Source of the DNA: Astragalus membranaceus
Taxonomy: Eukaryota > Streptophyta > Magnoliopsida > Fabales > Fabaceae
Reading direction: 5' to 3'
NCBI GenBank assembly: GCA_039519185.1
Contig: CM076847.1
Location: 89,066,360-89,130,359 of the forward strand
DNA: 64,000 bases
The translations under genes were made by a program, and so were the position numbers. Below, piece after piece: positions 23,143 to 34,900 of this stretch (positions are counted from its first letter, which is position 1; every line of letters begins with the position of its first letter). The notes under the pieces were generated by a model that worked only from the letters and a program-made list of their open reading frames with translations, did not search any database and had not been told where the DNA came from.

Positions 23143-23974
23143 TATATAGTTTGCACTCTTTTACTTTTGAATGCCTTCAACCATGCCCCCATCTCACCAT
23201 TCAACAACAGGTTTTTTTGGCATGTCTCAGAAGTCTGTAGGTAGTTAAGGTTTTTACAATTGTATTTCAAACTCTAAACAAATCTATTAAATAGACTCCT
23301 TTACAGCCATAATGCTCATTTTTATGTTCTTTTTATGCTTAAACAGTCCCTGACATGATTTTTATTAGTTTCTTTTACCCTTGCATGATTTCTATTTGAT
23401 TTGCATGGTTACTGTTGTTTACTTTTACCCTTTATTTCATTTGTCTCTTATGGCATTACTTTCAGTATAGGCATCATTCTAACTACTTTCATCTTTTTTC
23501 TCTTTTAGATAATTTTAGTTTCACTCATACTTTTTGTATCACTCTTTCACAGAGGCTCCTTAAAATTCCAAAAGCTTTTTATAGAGATTATCATCAGCGC
23601 TTTCCTTCTAAGCTTTGGATAGAAACAGATCCTGGGACACCATATCGTGCCTTTGTTTTTGTGGATAAACGTGGTACTGCTTATCTAGACACAGATACTG
23701 ATTGTATTATAGAGGTTTTCGGAGCTAATGATTTGTATGGCACACCTCAGAGTAGAGACGCTCAACTGACTTATTTAAGTTCAAATGGTGTTTTTACCAT
23801 ACATTGTCCAATGTCAACTGAACTACTTCGCCCAAGGATGATACGTAATCAACCACCACCAACTCAGATTGTCTACCCTAACAATGCGGATGTCCAGCAA
23901 CCTATTGAGCAGAACCCTTCCAACACTTCTGTTTTTGAAGATGGCCTAACCCCTGATAACTCAATTATTATGTA
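21614..23974 (+). pseudogene. Exon-like remains of a multi-exon gene inside the Helitron (possibly B3-like)
   Basis: Several pieces have splice-like borders. 21614-21678 begins MDPVPVLDDD. About 21767-21889 contains LPGLFYLDFYDNLPTIV. 22953-23025 reads PYHSTHGFKEVGFKDIF. 23550-23974 contains LLKIPKAFYRDYHQRFPSKL and TPYRAFVFVDKRGTAYL. The two (L)PxxFYxDFY-type stretches resemble the start of plant B3 DNA-binding folds, but this assignment is weak. The final exon ends in a plain stop at 23972-23974. No continuous model could be built, so it is treated as captured and broken. It could instead be a poorly conserved, still transcribed gene. Confidence 0.4.
23085..23139. repeat. (TA)n microsatellite
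   Basis: About 27 uninterrupted TA units, preceded by TGTG. It lies in an intron-like stretch of the Helitron cargo and is likely to vary in length between individuals. Confidence 0.95.
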
Positions 23975-24154
23975 ATAACCAGCATTTCTACTCCTGTTAT
24001 CGCTTTTTCTTTCGTTACTATCTTTTTGAATCTTCTAAACATATCTTAGTTGTTGGAATTTGACTTTAATTACTATTAACTTTATTTTGGTCTTATAATG
24101 CTTCCGTAGACCCTAAAGCTTTAGCCCCGTGCATCGCCCGGGTGACCCCACTAG

Positions 24155-24401
24155 TATAATAACAATTGGGGAGGGGTGGCGGTAGCCCCTACCATCTCCC
24201 TCGTCCCGGGTAGAGGGACATACAATTTTTTATTTTATTGGTAATTGTTGAATTTTTTATCTGCAATTCACTTTAGAATTATAATTATGTTTTTAACGAT
24301 TTGAGTAGTAAGTAAATGCCGCTTCTGGTTATGCAGATGCAAGAAACATCTTTGAACTTAATGATTTAAGTAGTAAGCAAGTGTCAATTTTGATTTCTAA
24401 T
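24155..24401. other. Short spacer
   Basis: AT-rich DNA between the Helitron 3' end and the next element. Nothing was recognised apart from a GGGGAGGGGTGG stretch near 24169. Confidence 0.4.
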
Positions 24402-24845
24402 CAGTACAAGAATATCGCGTATTACTGGCGGATTTTTTCCGCCGGTAAGTTTCTGGCGGATATTTTGCATTTCCGGTGGATTTTTTCCGTCGGTAACTTT
24501 CCGACGGAAAAAAATGGTATTTCCGACGGAAAAAATGGTATTTCCGACGGATTTTTGAAAAATTTTATTATTATTATTTTATGAAAATCCGCCGGAAAAT
24601 CAAAAAAATCCTCCGGAAATTTTCCGGCGGATTCTTTTGAATTTCCGGCGGATTTTCCAAAAAAAAAAATTCAAAAATCCGCCGAAAATTCAAAAAATCC
24701 GCCGGAAATGTAGCCGAAAATTTTTCGGCGGATTTTTAACATTTCCGGCGGATTTTGTTTAAAAATAATATTAAAAAATTTCAAAAATTCCGCCGGAAAA
24801 TGTTAAAAATCCGCCGGTAAATCCGCCAGAAGCTGAATTGTAGGC
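24402..24845. mobile_element. Small CACTA-type foldback element with CCGCCGGAAAT repeats
   Basis: About 440 bp built from many alternating direct and inverted copies of a (A)TCCGCCGG(A/T)AA motif. Its left end, CAGTACAAGAAT, and right end, the reverse complement of GCCTACAATTC, look like decayed CACTACAAGAA termini of CACTA elements. The same CCGCCGGTAA repeat builds the larger element at 43889-44871. No flanking 3-bp duplication is recognisable, so the borders are approximate. Confidence 0.55.
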
Positions 24846-24867
24846 ACCAACTAACACTACAAACTAA

Positions 24868-25110
24868 GGGCCCGTTTGGATAAACAGCCTAATTAAGCGC
24901 TTATGGCATAAGAGCTTATCATATGAGTGCTTATGCATAAGCTGTTTATATAATAAAAGATGAAATAATGTTTAAACTATTTTTCTATAAGCCGGCTGAA
25001 AACAACTTATATATGAACATGTCATAAGCTTTTTCCATAAGCTCTCCCAAATAGTTTCACAAGTGCTTATGCCAGTAGATAAGCCCAAATAAGCCGATCC
25101 AAACGGGCCC
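24868..25110. mobile_element. Harbinger/Tourist-like MITE
   Basis: 243 bp with perfect inverted ends (GGGCCCGTTTGGAT) flanked by TAA on both sides (24865-24867 and 25111-25113). A TAA/TTA trinucleotide duplication is typical of PIF/Harbinger MITEs. The interior repeats AAGCTTAT and TTATGCATAAGC-like inverted pieces. No coding sequence. Confidence 0.8.
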
Positions 25111-25307
25111 TAAGTGTCTTGCTTTGTTATTCATACTTTTCTTTTTTTACCATCTAACATTTCTCATATTTTTTCTTACATCAAACAATTTCGTGAGCTT
25201 TAGTTAAAAAATGTAGGTAGAGAAAATTATTACTCAATAACATAGCATAAATGGTCATTTTACAAATATTCCGAAGGGAATTTGAACTCTATTCTTGAAA
25301 TTCTACA

Positions 25308-26118
25308 TCTCTCTTTATAAATCCTAGCCTGGTTTTCCGATAAATTAAGCGGCAAACAATTCCCCCATGCATCCATTTCACGTACTTTTCCACCTTTATA
25401 TATACCTTGTATATGTTAAAATATATGGATGGATGGATATGTTAAAATATGGACTTGGAGGTCTTTACAGTGTTTTGCGCAAAATGTAAAGATGCAAAAT
25501 GTACAAAACATACCTTATTTTCATGACTTCCAAGTTGGTTGAACGCAGGAAATGTTTCGTGGTGAAGAAGGCTTTTCGGAAACAACCCTTCAATGGCAAA
25601 ATAACCCAGCAACGAAAACTCTGTAAAACAAGATATATATGCAGCCGCTTATTAAAATAATGTCCCAATATGTTCACACGAAAATAAAATTAAACTATTC
25701 AACAGACGCTAACAAATTAATAAATCATAAAATTAAGATCCGTTTTTTAGCCTAACCACTACCTATTAAAACTACATTTTTCAAATCATATTTAACTACA
25801 ACTTCATTATAAATTAGTACGCAAACGCCTATTCCTAAATTTTAATATACATAGAATTTTTTCATCCACCGATTCATGTCACAATCTTCCACCCACATTT
25901 CTATTTATGTAATTGCATATTCTCAAAATCTAATTCTTCAAAACATGACATTGTGTCACAAATACCCGAATCCATTACTTTACTAATTACTCACTTAAGT
26001 AATACGTCCAACAAATTCAGATGATCATTTTACGTATCGCATTTTGGATGGCTTTAATCTGTATAACTTATTCCAACAAATGTAGAAGCCACCACATCCC
26101 GTGCAGCGCACGCCCTAG
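25308..26118 (+). mobile_element. Small probable Helitron
   Basis: Candidate 5' end TCTCTCTTTATAAATCC at 25308, after host A. The 3' end has a CGTGC/GCACG hairpin (26100-26112) followed by CTAG (26115-26118) and host T. The hairpin is closer to the CTAG than usual. The element would be 811 bp and non-coding. The short minus-strand frame at 25465-25677 shows no recognisable protein. Confidence 0.45.
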
Positions 26119-26604
26119 TTATCTGTATTAGGGCCTCTCTTTTTTTTTTTTTGACTGAGGGTCTCTCTTATCACTTAGTTGACACATGAGAAATTAATTG
26201 AGAGGCTAATTTTAGGTTGCAAGTAGTACATAACTAAATTAATTTTTTTTTCAAATCTGTAAATTTATTCAAATCAGCACGTTTTTTTTTGATGAATTCA
26301 AATCAGCATGTCAATTGGCGTGACATTGTAAGAAACCGGCCGGAACTTCACTATAAGCCGTTGTGTATACCAAGAAATTATAAAATTCTCCAGGTATGTT
26401 AAAATCAGCTTAATCACTTGTTTAAATTATGCGCACATTCTCTACGCGGAAAACGACTTATTCTAGGATTCTAACATATGACATTCTTGAGTCAAAAAAA
26501 AATATGACATTCTATTTTTCTCGTTTCTGTCAATATATAAACATCATGGATTTCTACCATTGTGTTTATTTGTCTTTTTTGTATAAAATGACTACAAATA
26601 TATA
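26119..26604. other. AT-rich spacer
   Basis: No gene or well-bounded element was seen. It includes poly-T tracts and ends in AATATATA (26597-26604), which is repeated after the next element. Confidence 0.4.
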
Positions 26605-27420
26605 GGGCAAAAATACAGTTGGGTCCTTTAATTTAAGTTAGTTTTTTAAGTTTTTTTTATAACAACTAAGTCTTTTAAGTTACATAACTTTTACATAGTT
26701 ATTCCTTTTTTTATTTTCCGTTCCAAACACACTCATATAGCACTAACCGTGCTGATGTGTGCTGACATATCAAGTCCAAATATATTTTCAAATTAATAAA
26801 TATATTTTTTAACTAGTTTTTTACTATAAAAAAAACCCAAATTGAGATGAACATCTTCATTTTCAAACCTAGGAACCAAAACCAAACCCAGAAAAAATTT
26901 CAACGCCTCCCTTATCCCTCTCCCGGCGAACTCATCGAGTTCGTGTTCGGTATTCCCAAATTGTGAAATCCAGAACACAAGTTTAATACCTTTTTTGAAC
27001 CCTAAATTGAAATTTCCCAAAAACCCCAATTTATTACGTTAAAGATCCATCTTTCCCTTTCATTTTGCATTTTCGTACTTCTTGGATTAGCGATTCTAGC
27101 AATAATGCGTTAGAAAGAATAGATTCTGGGTTCCATAGTTTTGTTCTTGAATGTTGTGAAAAAGATGAAGATGATAAGTTTTTGGGAAGGGGTTTTTAGT
27201 TTTCTTTTAAAACAAATTCGTTAAAAATAATGATTCATCAAGTCTATTCTACCACCTAGGACTCTGTTACCGCCACATCACCATTTTTGTAATTGAAAAT
27301 GGAAAAATGATTAACGATGTAAACGTTAAGACTTAAAGGACTAAGTTGGTACGAAAAAAACATAAATGACTAATTTGTTATAAAAAAAATAACTTAAAAG
27401 ACCTTTGGTGTAATTTTTCC
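26605..27420. mobile_element. Mutator-like non-autonomous element with long inverted ends
   Basis: 816 bp flanked by the 8-bp repeat AATATATA (26597-26604 and 27421-27428). The first and last roughly 110 bp are imperfect inverted copies: GGGCAAAAATACAG... on the left, and the reverse complement of GGAAAAATTACACC... on the right. Long inverted ends with an 8-9 bp duplication suit a MULE. The central part (26840-27180) is less AT-rich and has a minus-strand frame (26793-27029), so gene-fragment capture as in a Pack-MULE is possible. Confidence 0.6.
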
Positions 27421-27428
27421 AATATATA

Positions 27429-28350
27429 AATCTTATGAACTCATGATGCACTATTGTTCATATTACAGTGCACTACAGACTACAGTACATGCTAAAATTA
27501 TATTTTGGCTAAATTATACTTTGGTGCCCCTATTTTCAAAATTTTAGACATTTGGACCCTCTATTTTAAACTTAGACACTTAAGTCTCTCTATTTTAAAA
27601 AACTCGGACATTTAGTTCAATAAGGGATTTTACTTATTATAAAGTTGATGTTCAACTCATTAATTTATGTGGCACCTGATGTAGGCAGCACACATGGCTG
27701 CCACGTCAATTAATAAGACACATCATATGCCACGTAATTATTTATTTAATAAAATATTTGAAGCCAATTCTCAACCCTAATTTCGCCATTCACCTAGACT
27801 ATCTCCTTCAACCTCTGTATTCCTACCCTAGCGCCATTTTCTCAGCTAAAGCCAAAAACATTGTCTTCTCCTCTCCTCCATCCTCACGAATTCGAAGCTT
27901 CCACCATCAGACTCGTCATTGTAGTTAAGTAACACCCTTTCAAATCAGGAATCCTTGCCTCTCTCATGTCCCTAACACTAAAACAAAAGTAGTTTAGGCA
28001 ACGGCAGAAAACCGTGGCCGGAAGTGAGAAAATCGTGAATTTGAGAATGATGTGAAAAACATAAACTTTTATTCTCCTTTCTGTTTTTCATATCGTTCTT
28101 GAATTTGCATCATTTTCTTTGAAACCTTTTGCTATAGATTAATTTCTCCATTCAATACGAGAACACAATTGATTTGACGCAAATTAATTGAGAAATGAGC
28201 AAATAAGAGCCAAAACATCTTTTAGAGATGTGAACTGATTTTTCACGGTATTTTGCATTTTAGCACTTTTCTAAACAAGATTATTGCCATATTCTTATTC
28301 GTTGTTAAATTTCGAGCATTTTAGGCTCAAGAATCGTTCAATTTGGTGCT
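27429..28350. other. Spacer with a possible transposon terminus
   Basis: No gene is supported. From about 27508 the sequence (GGCTAAATTATACTTTGGTG followed by repeated TAGACATTTGGACC-like phrases) resembles the terminal region of a Mutator-type element, but no partner end was found. It ends in GTGCT (28346-28350), the target duplication of the Athila-like element. Confidence 0.35.
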
Positions 28351-30031
28351 TGGTGTGTGAAAATCTGTGCAAGTATACACAGTCACAAACAAGTAATACA
28401 GTGATGAGAAAGGTCACAAACAAGTAATACAGTGTGTGAAACTTTTGTATATTTAGAAAGCATATAAATTAGTGCAGCTATACTACTCACAATTTTGGGT
28501 GTTTAATGTTTAGGAAAACAGAATGTAAATGTGCAGAAAAATATGAAGGAAATCAGTTGGGAAAGATAATTGAGATGTCTTCACTAAATAAATCACTTTC
28601 AAAAGTATTGTGTTTTCTGTGGTGCGGATGCACTTGAGTGCAGTTGCACCAGTATGTGCCTTTCAATTACTTTCTTCAGAGTTTCGTTACAAGCTCTTAA
28701 AACCTTGTCTTGAAGTAAAGAGAGAAGTTGTCAATTCCCTTCTTGCCTTCTTACAATTCTTGTCTAAGTTGCTAAATAAGTACACTCCTGCCTTTTAAGT
28801 ACCCACTGCATTACCCTAAGGACTATGTTATCCTATGTCTAGGACTTAACATGGTTTTAACAAAGTTTTCTTTATTAAGCAAGTTAGCAAAGCCTTCATT
28901 AAAATACTAACCCTTATTAGTTCTTGATTTCTAGTTATAAACCATGTCTGTGAATATAACTCTACTCATTTCTTAAGTGATCAACTTTAAAATAAGTTGG
29001 ATGTAGTATAACACAAGAACCAAAAATGCATACACCACTTTGAAAACACAATAACTTACTCAAAAGCTCATTATAAAGTTACAACATCTCAACCAAAGAG
29101 GTTTAGCTCATAATATGCATTGCAAGGCAAAGATAGATGAAATAAAACATGTTAATATAATGGAAAATACAAGAGATATCAATAGGGTAGAGATTGCACT
29201 GATTGAAGTACTCTTGCATAAATTTGCCCAGTAGTGCAGAAACACTGACTTCCTGGTGCAGTTGCACCTAACTAACTTGATGAAGAAGTGAAGGAAGAAG
29301 TCGTCAGTTCCTTCCTTACCTTCTTGCCAACTAACTACTACTAAAACTATAAAATAAAATACAAGAAAGGAAACTACTAAATTATATGGGAATTGCTTAT
29401 GAGTGAGATATCTTCAAATGAGAAGTGGAAGCCTTTATATAGCCTTGGAGGTTTCCTTCAAGTGAGGGTTTGCTTGGAGATCAAGCTGAGCAAAGGTGGC
29501 TTAACCATGGTTAGTTTTCAGAGCTTTGATTGAGAAGATTGAGTCCAAAGGGGAGGTCCAATTGTGGAAAGCCATGTGTTCTAGATGCGTAGCCTTTCAT
29601 GATGATTTTCCATTGTGGGCGCCTCCTCATGCATGTTGGCATGTGACTCCATGTGACTTATGACTAAGCATGATGTCATTGAAAAGTTTATGCATTGGTA
29701 TGAATTGAGGTGCTTCCAAGGTGGGGTTAAATCTGCCTTCAGCGCAGGACGGTGCAGATGCACCTAAGTGCAGTTGCACTGATGTAAGTGTAGTTTAGTG
29801 CAGATGCATTGCTGTTTCCCTGGTGTATTTGCACCTAACTGCAAGTGCACTGAACAAACATCTCAAACATACCAATATATATAAAATGCTTAAATCATTA
29901 CATAATCCTCTTTGAAACATAGAATGTTGTTATCTTACTCATACTACTATATTTGACAGATATTATACTTGGTTTCAAGCAATTAGTTATGTTTAGATGC
30001 ATAAATAACTCTATATAAAATAGAGTTATCA
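28351..30031 (-). repeat. Athila-like element 3' LTR (uninterrupted copy)
   Basis: 1,681-bp LTR. On the minus strand it begins TGATAACT and ends CACACCA. It contains the intact target site of the CACTA insertion (ACT at 29656-29658) that splits the other LTR. It also holds several copies of the TGCAGnTGCAC motif (28621, 29235-29270, 29751-29854). Confidence 0.93.
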
Positions 30032-30043
30032 CACCCCCAAACT

Positions 30044-31500
30044 TAAACCATTGCTTGTCCTCAAGAAATGACAAAAAGAAAACACAAGTAGGATTTTCAA
30101 TTTAAAGAAGAACAGATCAGCTCAGATCTTTTCAAAGAATGATTTTGCATTTGATGAACTTCATTTTTCAGAACATTTTGTTTTTGTGCCTTTGAATTCC
30201 CAAACATCCAAAGTTTTTTAAAACTCATTTATGTGAGTGTGTGCCCCACTGAGATCCAATCAGTTTCAAAACTAAGTAAAAAGTTTCTCTTTCGCTTTTG
30301 GAAAATTTTAGATCACGTTTGGTCAAAACAAAGGTGTTTCAAAATATAGACTAGACTAACAACATCTTCAAGACTTGGGGGGATTTAAGTACAACTAAGG
30401 ACTTTGATTGAGTATTTCAAAACTGTTGAGTCAATGCACTATTCTTATTTTTGGTGGTTCTTTTCTTTGGTGCAGATGCACCTTGGTGCAGTTGCACTGA
30501 ATATTTTTGTGAAGTGCAGAAGCACTGATATTTTTGTAACGGTGCAGATGCATTTGAGTGCAACTGCACTTGATACTACATTTCAAGACTTGTAGCATAG
30601 ATTGCCCTCCTCACTGACCTCCTTATGCATACTTTTTTCTTTGGTTTGATTTTCTTTTCTTCTTTTTCTTTCTTTTCTTTTGCATTTTGATGCTTTTCTT
30701 TTCTTTCAAACCAAATGCACTATTAGAACAGGTTCAGTTAATGACTTGGGCAAATATAGCTAGTTTATAACATTTTGAACTCTTTTGTAGTGATTTTGGT
30801 AACCTATTGTATTGACTACTCTAAGTTTCTCATACTCAGCCTTAGTATTCATGGAAATTCCCCCAAACTTAATTCTTTATGCTCTTCTATATTTTTAGTA
30901 AACATTTGTTTTTGACCTTGGCTTTCTGAAAATTTCTCTTGCATCAGATAGTTTTTCAAATAGCAAGTTTCTTTTCAAAACTCAGTTTTAATGTGTCAAA
31001 GTAATAATAAAATTGGTCATTTGGGGAATACAAGGCTTATTTTCTTTTTCTTCCTTTCATTATTAAAAATCAGTTCAAAGATGTGCATTTGTCTATGTTT
31101 GTGAAAAAGATTTTTATTTTTTATTTTTTAAGCTGATCATGCTTAAAATCTATCAAATCCTAACACATATTTAAACATGTAGACACACATAAAAAAAAAC
31201 ATATATCAAAGCAAACACACATAAACACAAACATATATCAAAGTAAACACACATATACTATAATTAAACACACATGCATAATATAATAAGTTAACTTCTC
31301 CCCCCAACTTAAAGTTGAGCAGTGTCCTCACTGCTCTTTAAAAATAAAACCATGGGAGGAGGATTAGTTCACAAAATAACATAGTTCAAGATATAATTAT
31401 CAAAAGCATAATTAAACATAATATTTAACAACATTCAAATATAATTACTGTTTTGATGCCTCACTCCTTAGCCTTGAGCTAGACCTCACTACAGAATGCT
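30044..31500 (-). other. Non-coding 3' region of the Athila-like element
   Basis: Between the polypurine tract and the last coding segment there is about 1.4 kb with no supported frame. It has pyrimidine-rich stretches (about 30640-30690) and four TGCAGnTGCAC-type motifs around 30474-30570. Athila-type elements often carry long untranslated 3' regions of this kind. Confidence 0.55.
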
Positions 31501-31851
31501 TCACCTTCTGTCTTTTCTTTTTGGGCTCCTCAGGTTTGGATGCACTTGCACCAGTTGCTCTTGCATCAGGTACATCAGTGGTGGATGTGCACCTCCATCA
31601 GGTTGCTCTGCAACATTCTTCTGAGCATTTAAATTTTCACCCAAGTGTGTTATGGAGTTTGATGCATGAGCCCTGGAATTTTGATAGTGCAGGTGCAAGC
31701 AGTGCAGCTGCACTGGGAATTCTCTTAACTTTTTGACTCCACTCCTGAGCCTTGAGCATGATCTCACAGGAATGTGTTTGACCTTCTGCTTCTTCTTCTT
31801 GGGCTCCTCAGCTTTTGGTGCATCTGCATTAGATGCAGTTGCACCATCCAC
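31501..31851 (-). pseudogene. Short Ala/Lys-rich frame in the Athila-like element
   Basis: A 116-codon frame with KKKKQK and ADAPKAEEP-like sequence. The Ala/Pro phrases come from the TGCAGnTGCAC repeats read in frame. There is no known domain. It may be a remnant of the region downstream of integrase or a chance frame within repeats. Confidence 0.3.
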
Positions 31852-31979
31852 CTCTGTTTTCCTACAAAATACTTCAAAACATAAAATTGAAAAAATAACA
31901 TAATTAATAATTCAAAATCATGGGTTGTCTCCCATAAGCGCTTGATTTAAGAGTCTTTCAGCCTGACTATCTCCTTGAT

Positions 31980-32567
31980 TTAGAGATTTTGGAAATGAGT
32001 GGTGCCTTTGTCCCTCACCACATGTGCTCCATAATACTGCTTCACCCTTTTTCCATTGATTTGGAATGTGGAAATGGTGGCTTCATCAAACAATTCCACT
32101 GCCCCATTAGGATACACTTTCACCAAATTTTGTGGAGTTGGATTTTTGTGAGATGGGCATTGGGTTGGGAGAGTTGGTTGTTTGTTGAGTGCTTCTTTAG
32201 GGTCTGGTTCAGGCTCAATCTCTTTAACACTCCCTTCTTCTTCTGATTCATTTCTTCTTCCCACACTCTCCTTTTCCACCATGTCTTCACCTAGTAGTGC
32301 AGGGGGATCAGATGCAAGAGCATTGATCAGATGATCCTTTTGTGCTAGTTCTTCTCTTGGCAGAATGACTTTTTCCAAGATTTCTTCTTCAGGTGGTGCA
32401 GCTGCATCTGGTGCAAGTGCACTGGTGAGATAATCATACTGCTTATGGAACTGCTTCTGCACTAAATGGTCAAGAGAATTGATAGCTGAACACTCTTCAA
32501 TCTCCTCTGCAGGATACTTTAGGGCATTCATCACATTGACTTTCACCTCTTGATCATTTACTCTCAT
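31980..32567 (-). pseudogene. Region downstream of protease fused to an integrase-tail-like segment
   Basis: 195 codons. The N-terminal part has HLVQKQFHKQ and two acidic repeats (LPREELAQKDHLINALAS-like). The C-terminal part, VKVYPNGAVELFDEATI followed by INGKRVKQYYG, resembles the short conserved tail after the integrase in gypsy elements. RT, RNase H and integrase normally separate these two parts. Their direct joining implies a large in-element deletion. Confidence 0.55.
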
Positions 32568-32569
32568 GG

Positions 32570-33311
32570 TTAGTTCCCCTTTTGCACATCAATCAGTGCT
32601 TTCCCAGTTGCTAAGAATGGTCTTCCAAGAATAACTGGCACTTCTTCATCTGCAACAAAATCAAGAATAACAAAATCTGTAGGGAATATAAATTTGTCAA
32701 CCTTTACCAAAATATCTTCAATAATTCCCTCTGGGTAAGCTATATCTGTCTGCCAGTGATAGTGTTCCAGTGGTAGGCTTAGCAATTCCAATCCCTAGCT
32801 TTGTAAAGATAGATTTAGGCATTAAGTTTATGCTTGCACCTAAATCACACAATGCACGACCAATATAGAATTTGCCTATAGAAAATGGAATTGTAAAACT
32901 ACCAGGGTCTTTCAATTTTCTTGGAATTTTGTTTTGCAAAATCAAACTACATTCTTTGGACATAACAACTGTTTCAAAATCCCCTAATCTTTTTCTTTTT
33001 GAAAGCACATCTTTCATAAATTTAGCATAATTAGGCATTTGCTGAAGTGCTTCAATTAAAGGAACATTGATTTGTAACTGTTTTAAAACATCTAAAAACT
33101 TACTGAATTGCTTCTCCTCATGTGCCTTTTTTAACCTTTGAGGAAAAGGAGGAGGAGGGTATTCATATTCAGGGACTAACCTTGGAGTTGGAACTTCATG
33201 AGGTGCAGATGCATCAGGTGCTTCTGCATCTTGAGCATTTTTTTCATTTTTATTTTTTTCTCCCTTACCTGTACCATTCAATCTCTTGTGGTTCTGAAAG
33301 ATCTTTTCCAT
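32570..33311 (-). pseudogene. Retropepsin-like aspartic protease of the Athila-like element
   Basis: Two overlapping frames (33311-32718 and 32791-32570). They contain CDLGASINLMP (catalytic D in DLGAS, where DTG or DSG is more common), then VILGRPFLATGKALID. These are the two conserved ends of plant gypsy proteases. The frame change lies near 32750, within the flap region. Upstream is a Pro-rich linker (YPPPPFPQRLKK), also typical of Athila-type polyproteins. Confidence 0.82.
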
Positions 33312-34734
33312 TCCTAAGAGAAATGGCCTTCACCTGTTCCTTTCCTGGCCTGTGGGATGTGGTAGCTTCTGTGTTTGAGGGTAGTGTACCTGTTGGTTTT
33401 TGATACAGAGATGTTGCTAATTGTCCCACTTGATTCTCCAAATTTTTGATGGAGGCATTAAGAGTTGGAATTTGAACTTTTGTATCACTCATAAATGCTT
33501 CTGTCCTATCCATAAATGCATCTGTTTTACCCATAAATGCTTTCAATAAGGCTTCCTTGGAGTTGTCCATTTCTGGTGCAGATGGTCTTTGGATGTGTTG
33601 AGAAAGGAATCCTGGTGGAGTAGATGGTGCAGCTGCATTGGGTGCAGCAGCATTATTACTCCCCCACCAGAAATCTGAGTGACTGTTCCAATCTGGATTA
33701 TAGGTATTTGGGTAAGGGTTGTTATTTTGGTTGTACCCTGCATAGTTAACAGAAATTGGGTTGCTGCGACATTCTTCATACAAGTGACCTCCTCCACAAT
33801 ACACACAACTTGTATCACCTGGGGGGGTTTGTTCTATGGCTGCTGCAGTGTTTTCTGTTGGTGCAGCTGCACCAGGTGCAGATGCACTGGTTGAAGTGAA
33901 GTTTTTAAACAAATTTGTCAGTGAGGCTAACTGAGCAGATAGGGCTGATACATCACTAATTTCATGTACCCCTAATGGTTTCTTTTGGGCACTCACCCTC
34001 TCAGCAGGCCAACTAGAGCTATTTGTTGCAATTCTATCAATCAATTCACATGCTTCATTATAAGACAAGTTTAATAACACACACCCAGATGATGCATCAA
34101 GCATTATTCTGGTTTGGTGTTCTAAACCATTATAAAAAGTTTCCATTTGAATAATGACAGGAAGACCATGATGTGGACATTTTCTTAAAAGCTCTTTCCA
34201 TCTTTCTCATGCTTCAAACAATGATTCAAAGTCTTTTTGTCTAAAAGATGTAATATCATTTCTCATTCTGGCATTTTTGATGGGTGGAAAATATTTTGCT
34301 AAAAACTTTTCAGCCATTTCATTCCATGATTGAATAGAATTAGGCTCTAATGAATTCAACCAAGATTTAGCCTTATCTTTCAAAGAATATGGAAATAGCT
34401 TAAGTTTAAATGCATCTTCACTAACACCAGGAATGATAAAGTTACTACATATTTCTAAAAACTGTTTTAAATGCTCATGGGGATCCTCATGGAGAGATCC
34501 ACCAAATTGACCAATTGTTTGTAGCATTTGGAACATCATGGGTTTAAATTCAAAATGCACAGCATCAATATGAGGTCTTGCAATACTTATTTGCATATTT
34601 TGATGATTAAACATAGCATAATACCTCATGGGTCTATTTCTATCATTTAACATACCTATTGCTCCCATGTTGATGAATTGTTGTGGTGAAGTCATGCTAG
34701 AACCTCTGCCTTTGGGTCTTTGTTGTCTTTGCAA
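33265..34734 (-). pseudogene. Athila-like gag with one in-frame stop
   Basis: Gag reads from 34734 to about 33265 in one frame, interrupted only by a TGA at 34207-34209 (in a position normally W: FEA-stop-ERWKELL). Features are the capsid-like region EDPHEHLKQFLEICSNF and KLFPYSLKDKAKSWLNSL, then FYNGLEHQTR. A CX2CX3HX4C knuckle, CVYCGGGHLYEEC, lies near 33810-33770. Ala/Pro linkers such as ASAPGAAAP are encoded by the TGCAGnTGCAC repeats. A frameshift near 33290 separates gag from the protease. Confidence 0.88.
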
Positions 34735-34882
34735 GCTCCTAAATCTCCTCCCTATCTCAGGGTCTAACTCAAATTATGGTGATTTGACCCTGTGCATAAG
34801 CTAGTGCATCTGCACTAAGAAACAAACTACCAGAGTAATAAAACACTAATTTATAAATTTAAACAACAAAAATTAATGGCAA

Positions 34883-34900
34883 TCCCCGGCAACGGCGCCA
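34883..34900 (-). other. Primer-binding site, tRNA-Asp type
   Basis: On the minus strand the sequence is TGGCGCCGTTGCCGGGGA. It is complementary to the 3' end of plant tRNA-Asp including CCA, and lies six bases from the 5' LTR. Confidence 0.9.

Larger units (their letters stand above)
20008..24154 (+). mobile_element. Probable Helitron carrying a decayed gene
   Basis: The 3' end fits a Helitron: a GC-rich hairpin (CCCGTGCATCGCCCGGG, 24127-24143), then CTAG at 24151-24154, with host T at 24155. The proposed 5' end is TCTTAAAATATAAATCC at 20008, after host A at 20007. It resembles the 5' end proposed for the smaller element at 25308. No Rep/helicase is encoded, so it would be non-autonomous. 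The interior carries exon-like pieces of an unrelated gene in the plus orientation. The 3' end is the better supported of the two; the 5' end is inferred. Confidence 0.55.

Noticed and set aside
31501..31851. Possible novel Ala/Lys-rich protein
   Set aside because: Much of the composition comes from the TGCAGnTGCAC repeats and short Lys runs, with no homologue recognised. It is kept only as a low-confidence pseudogene entry.
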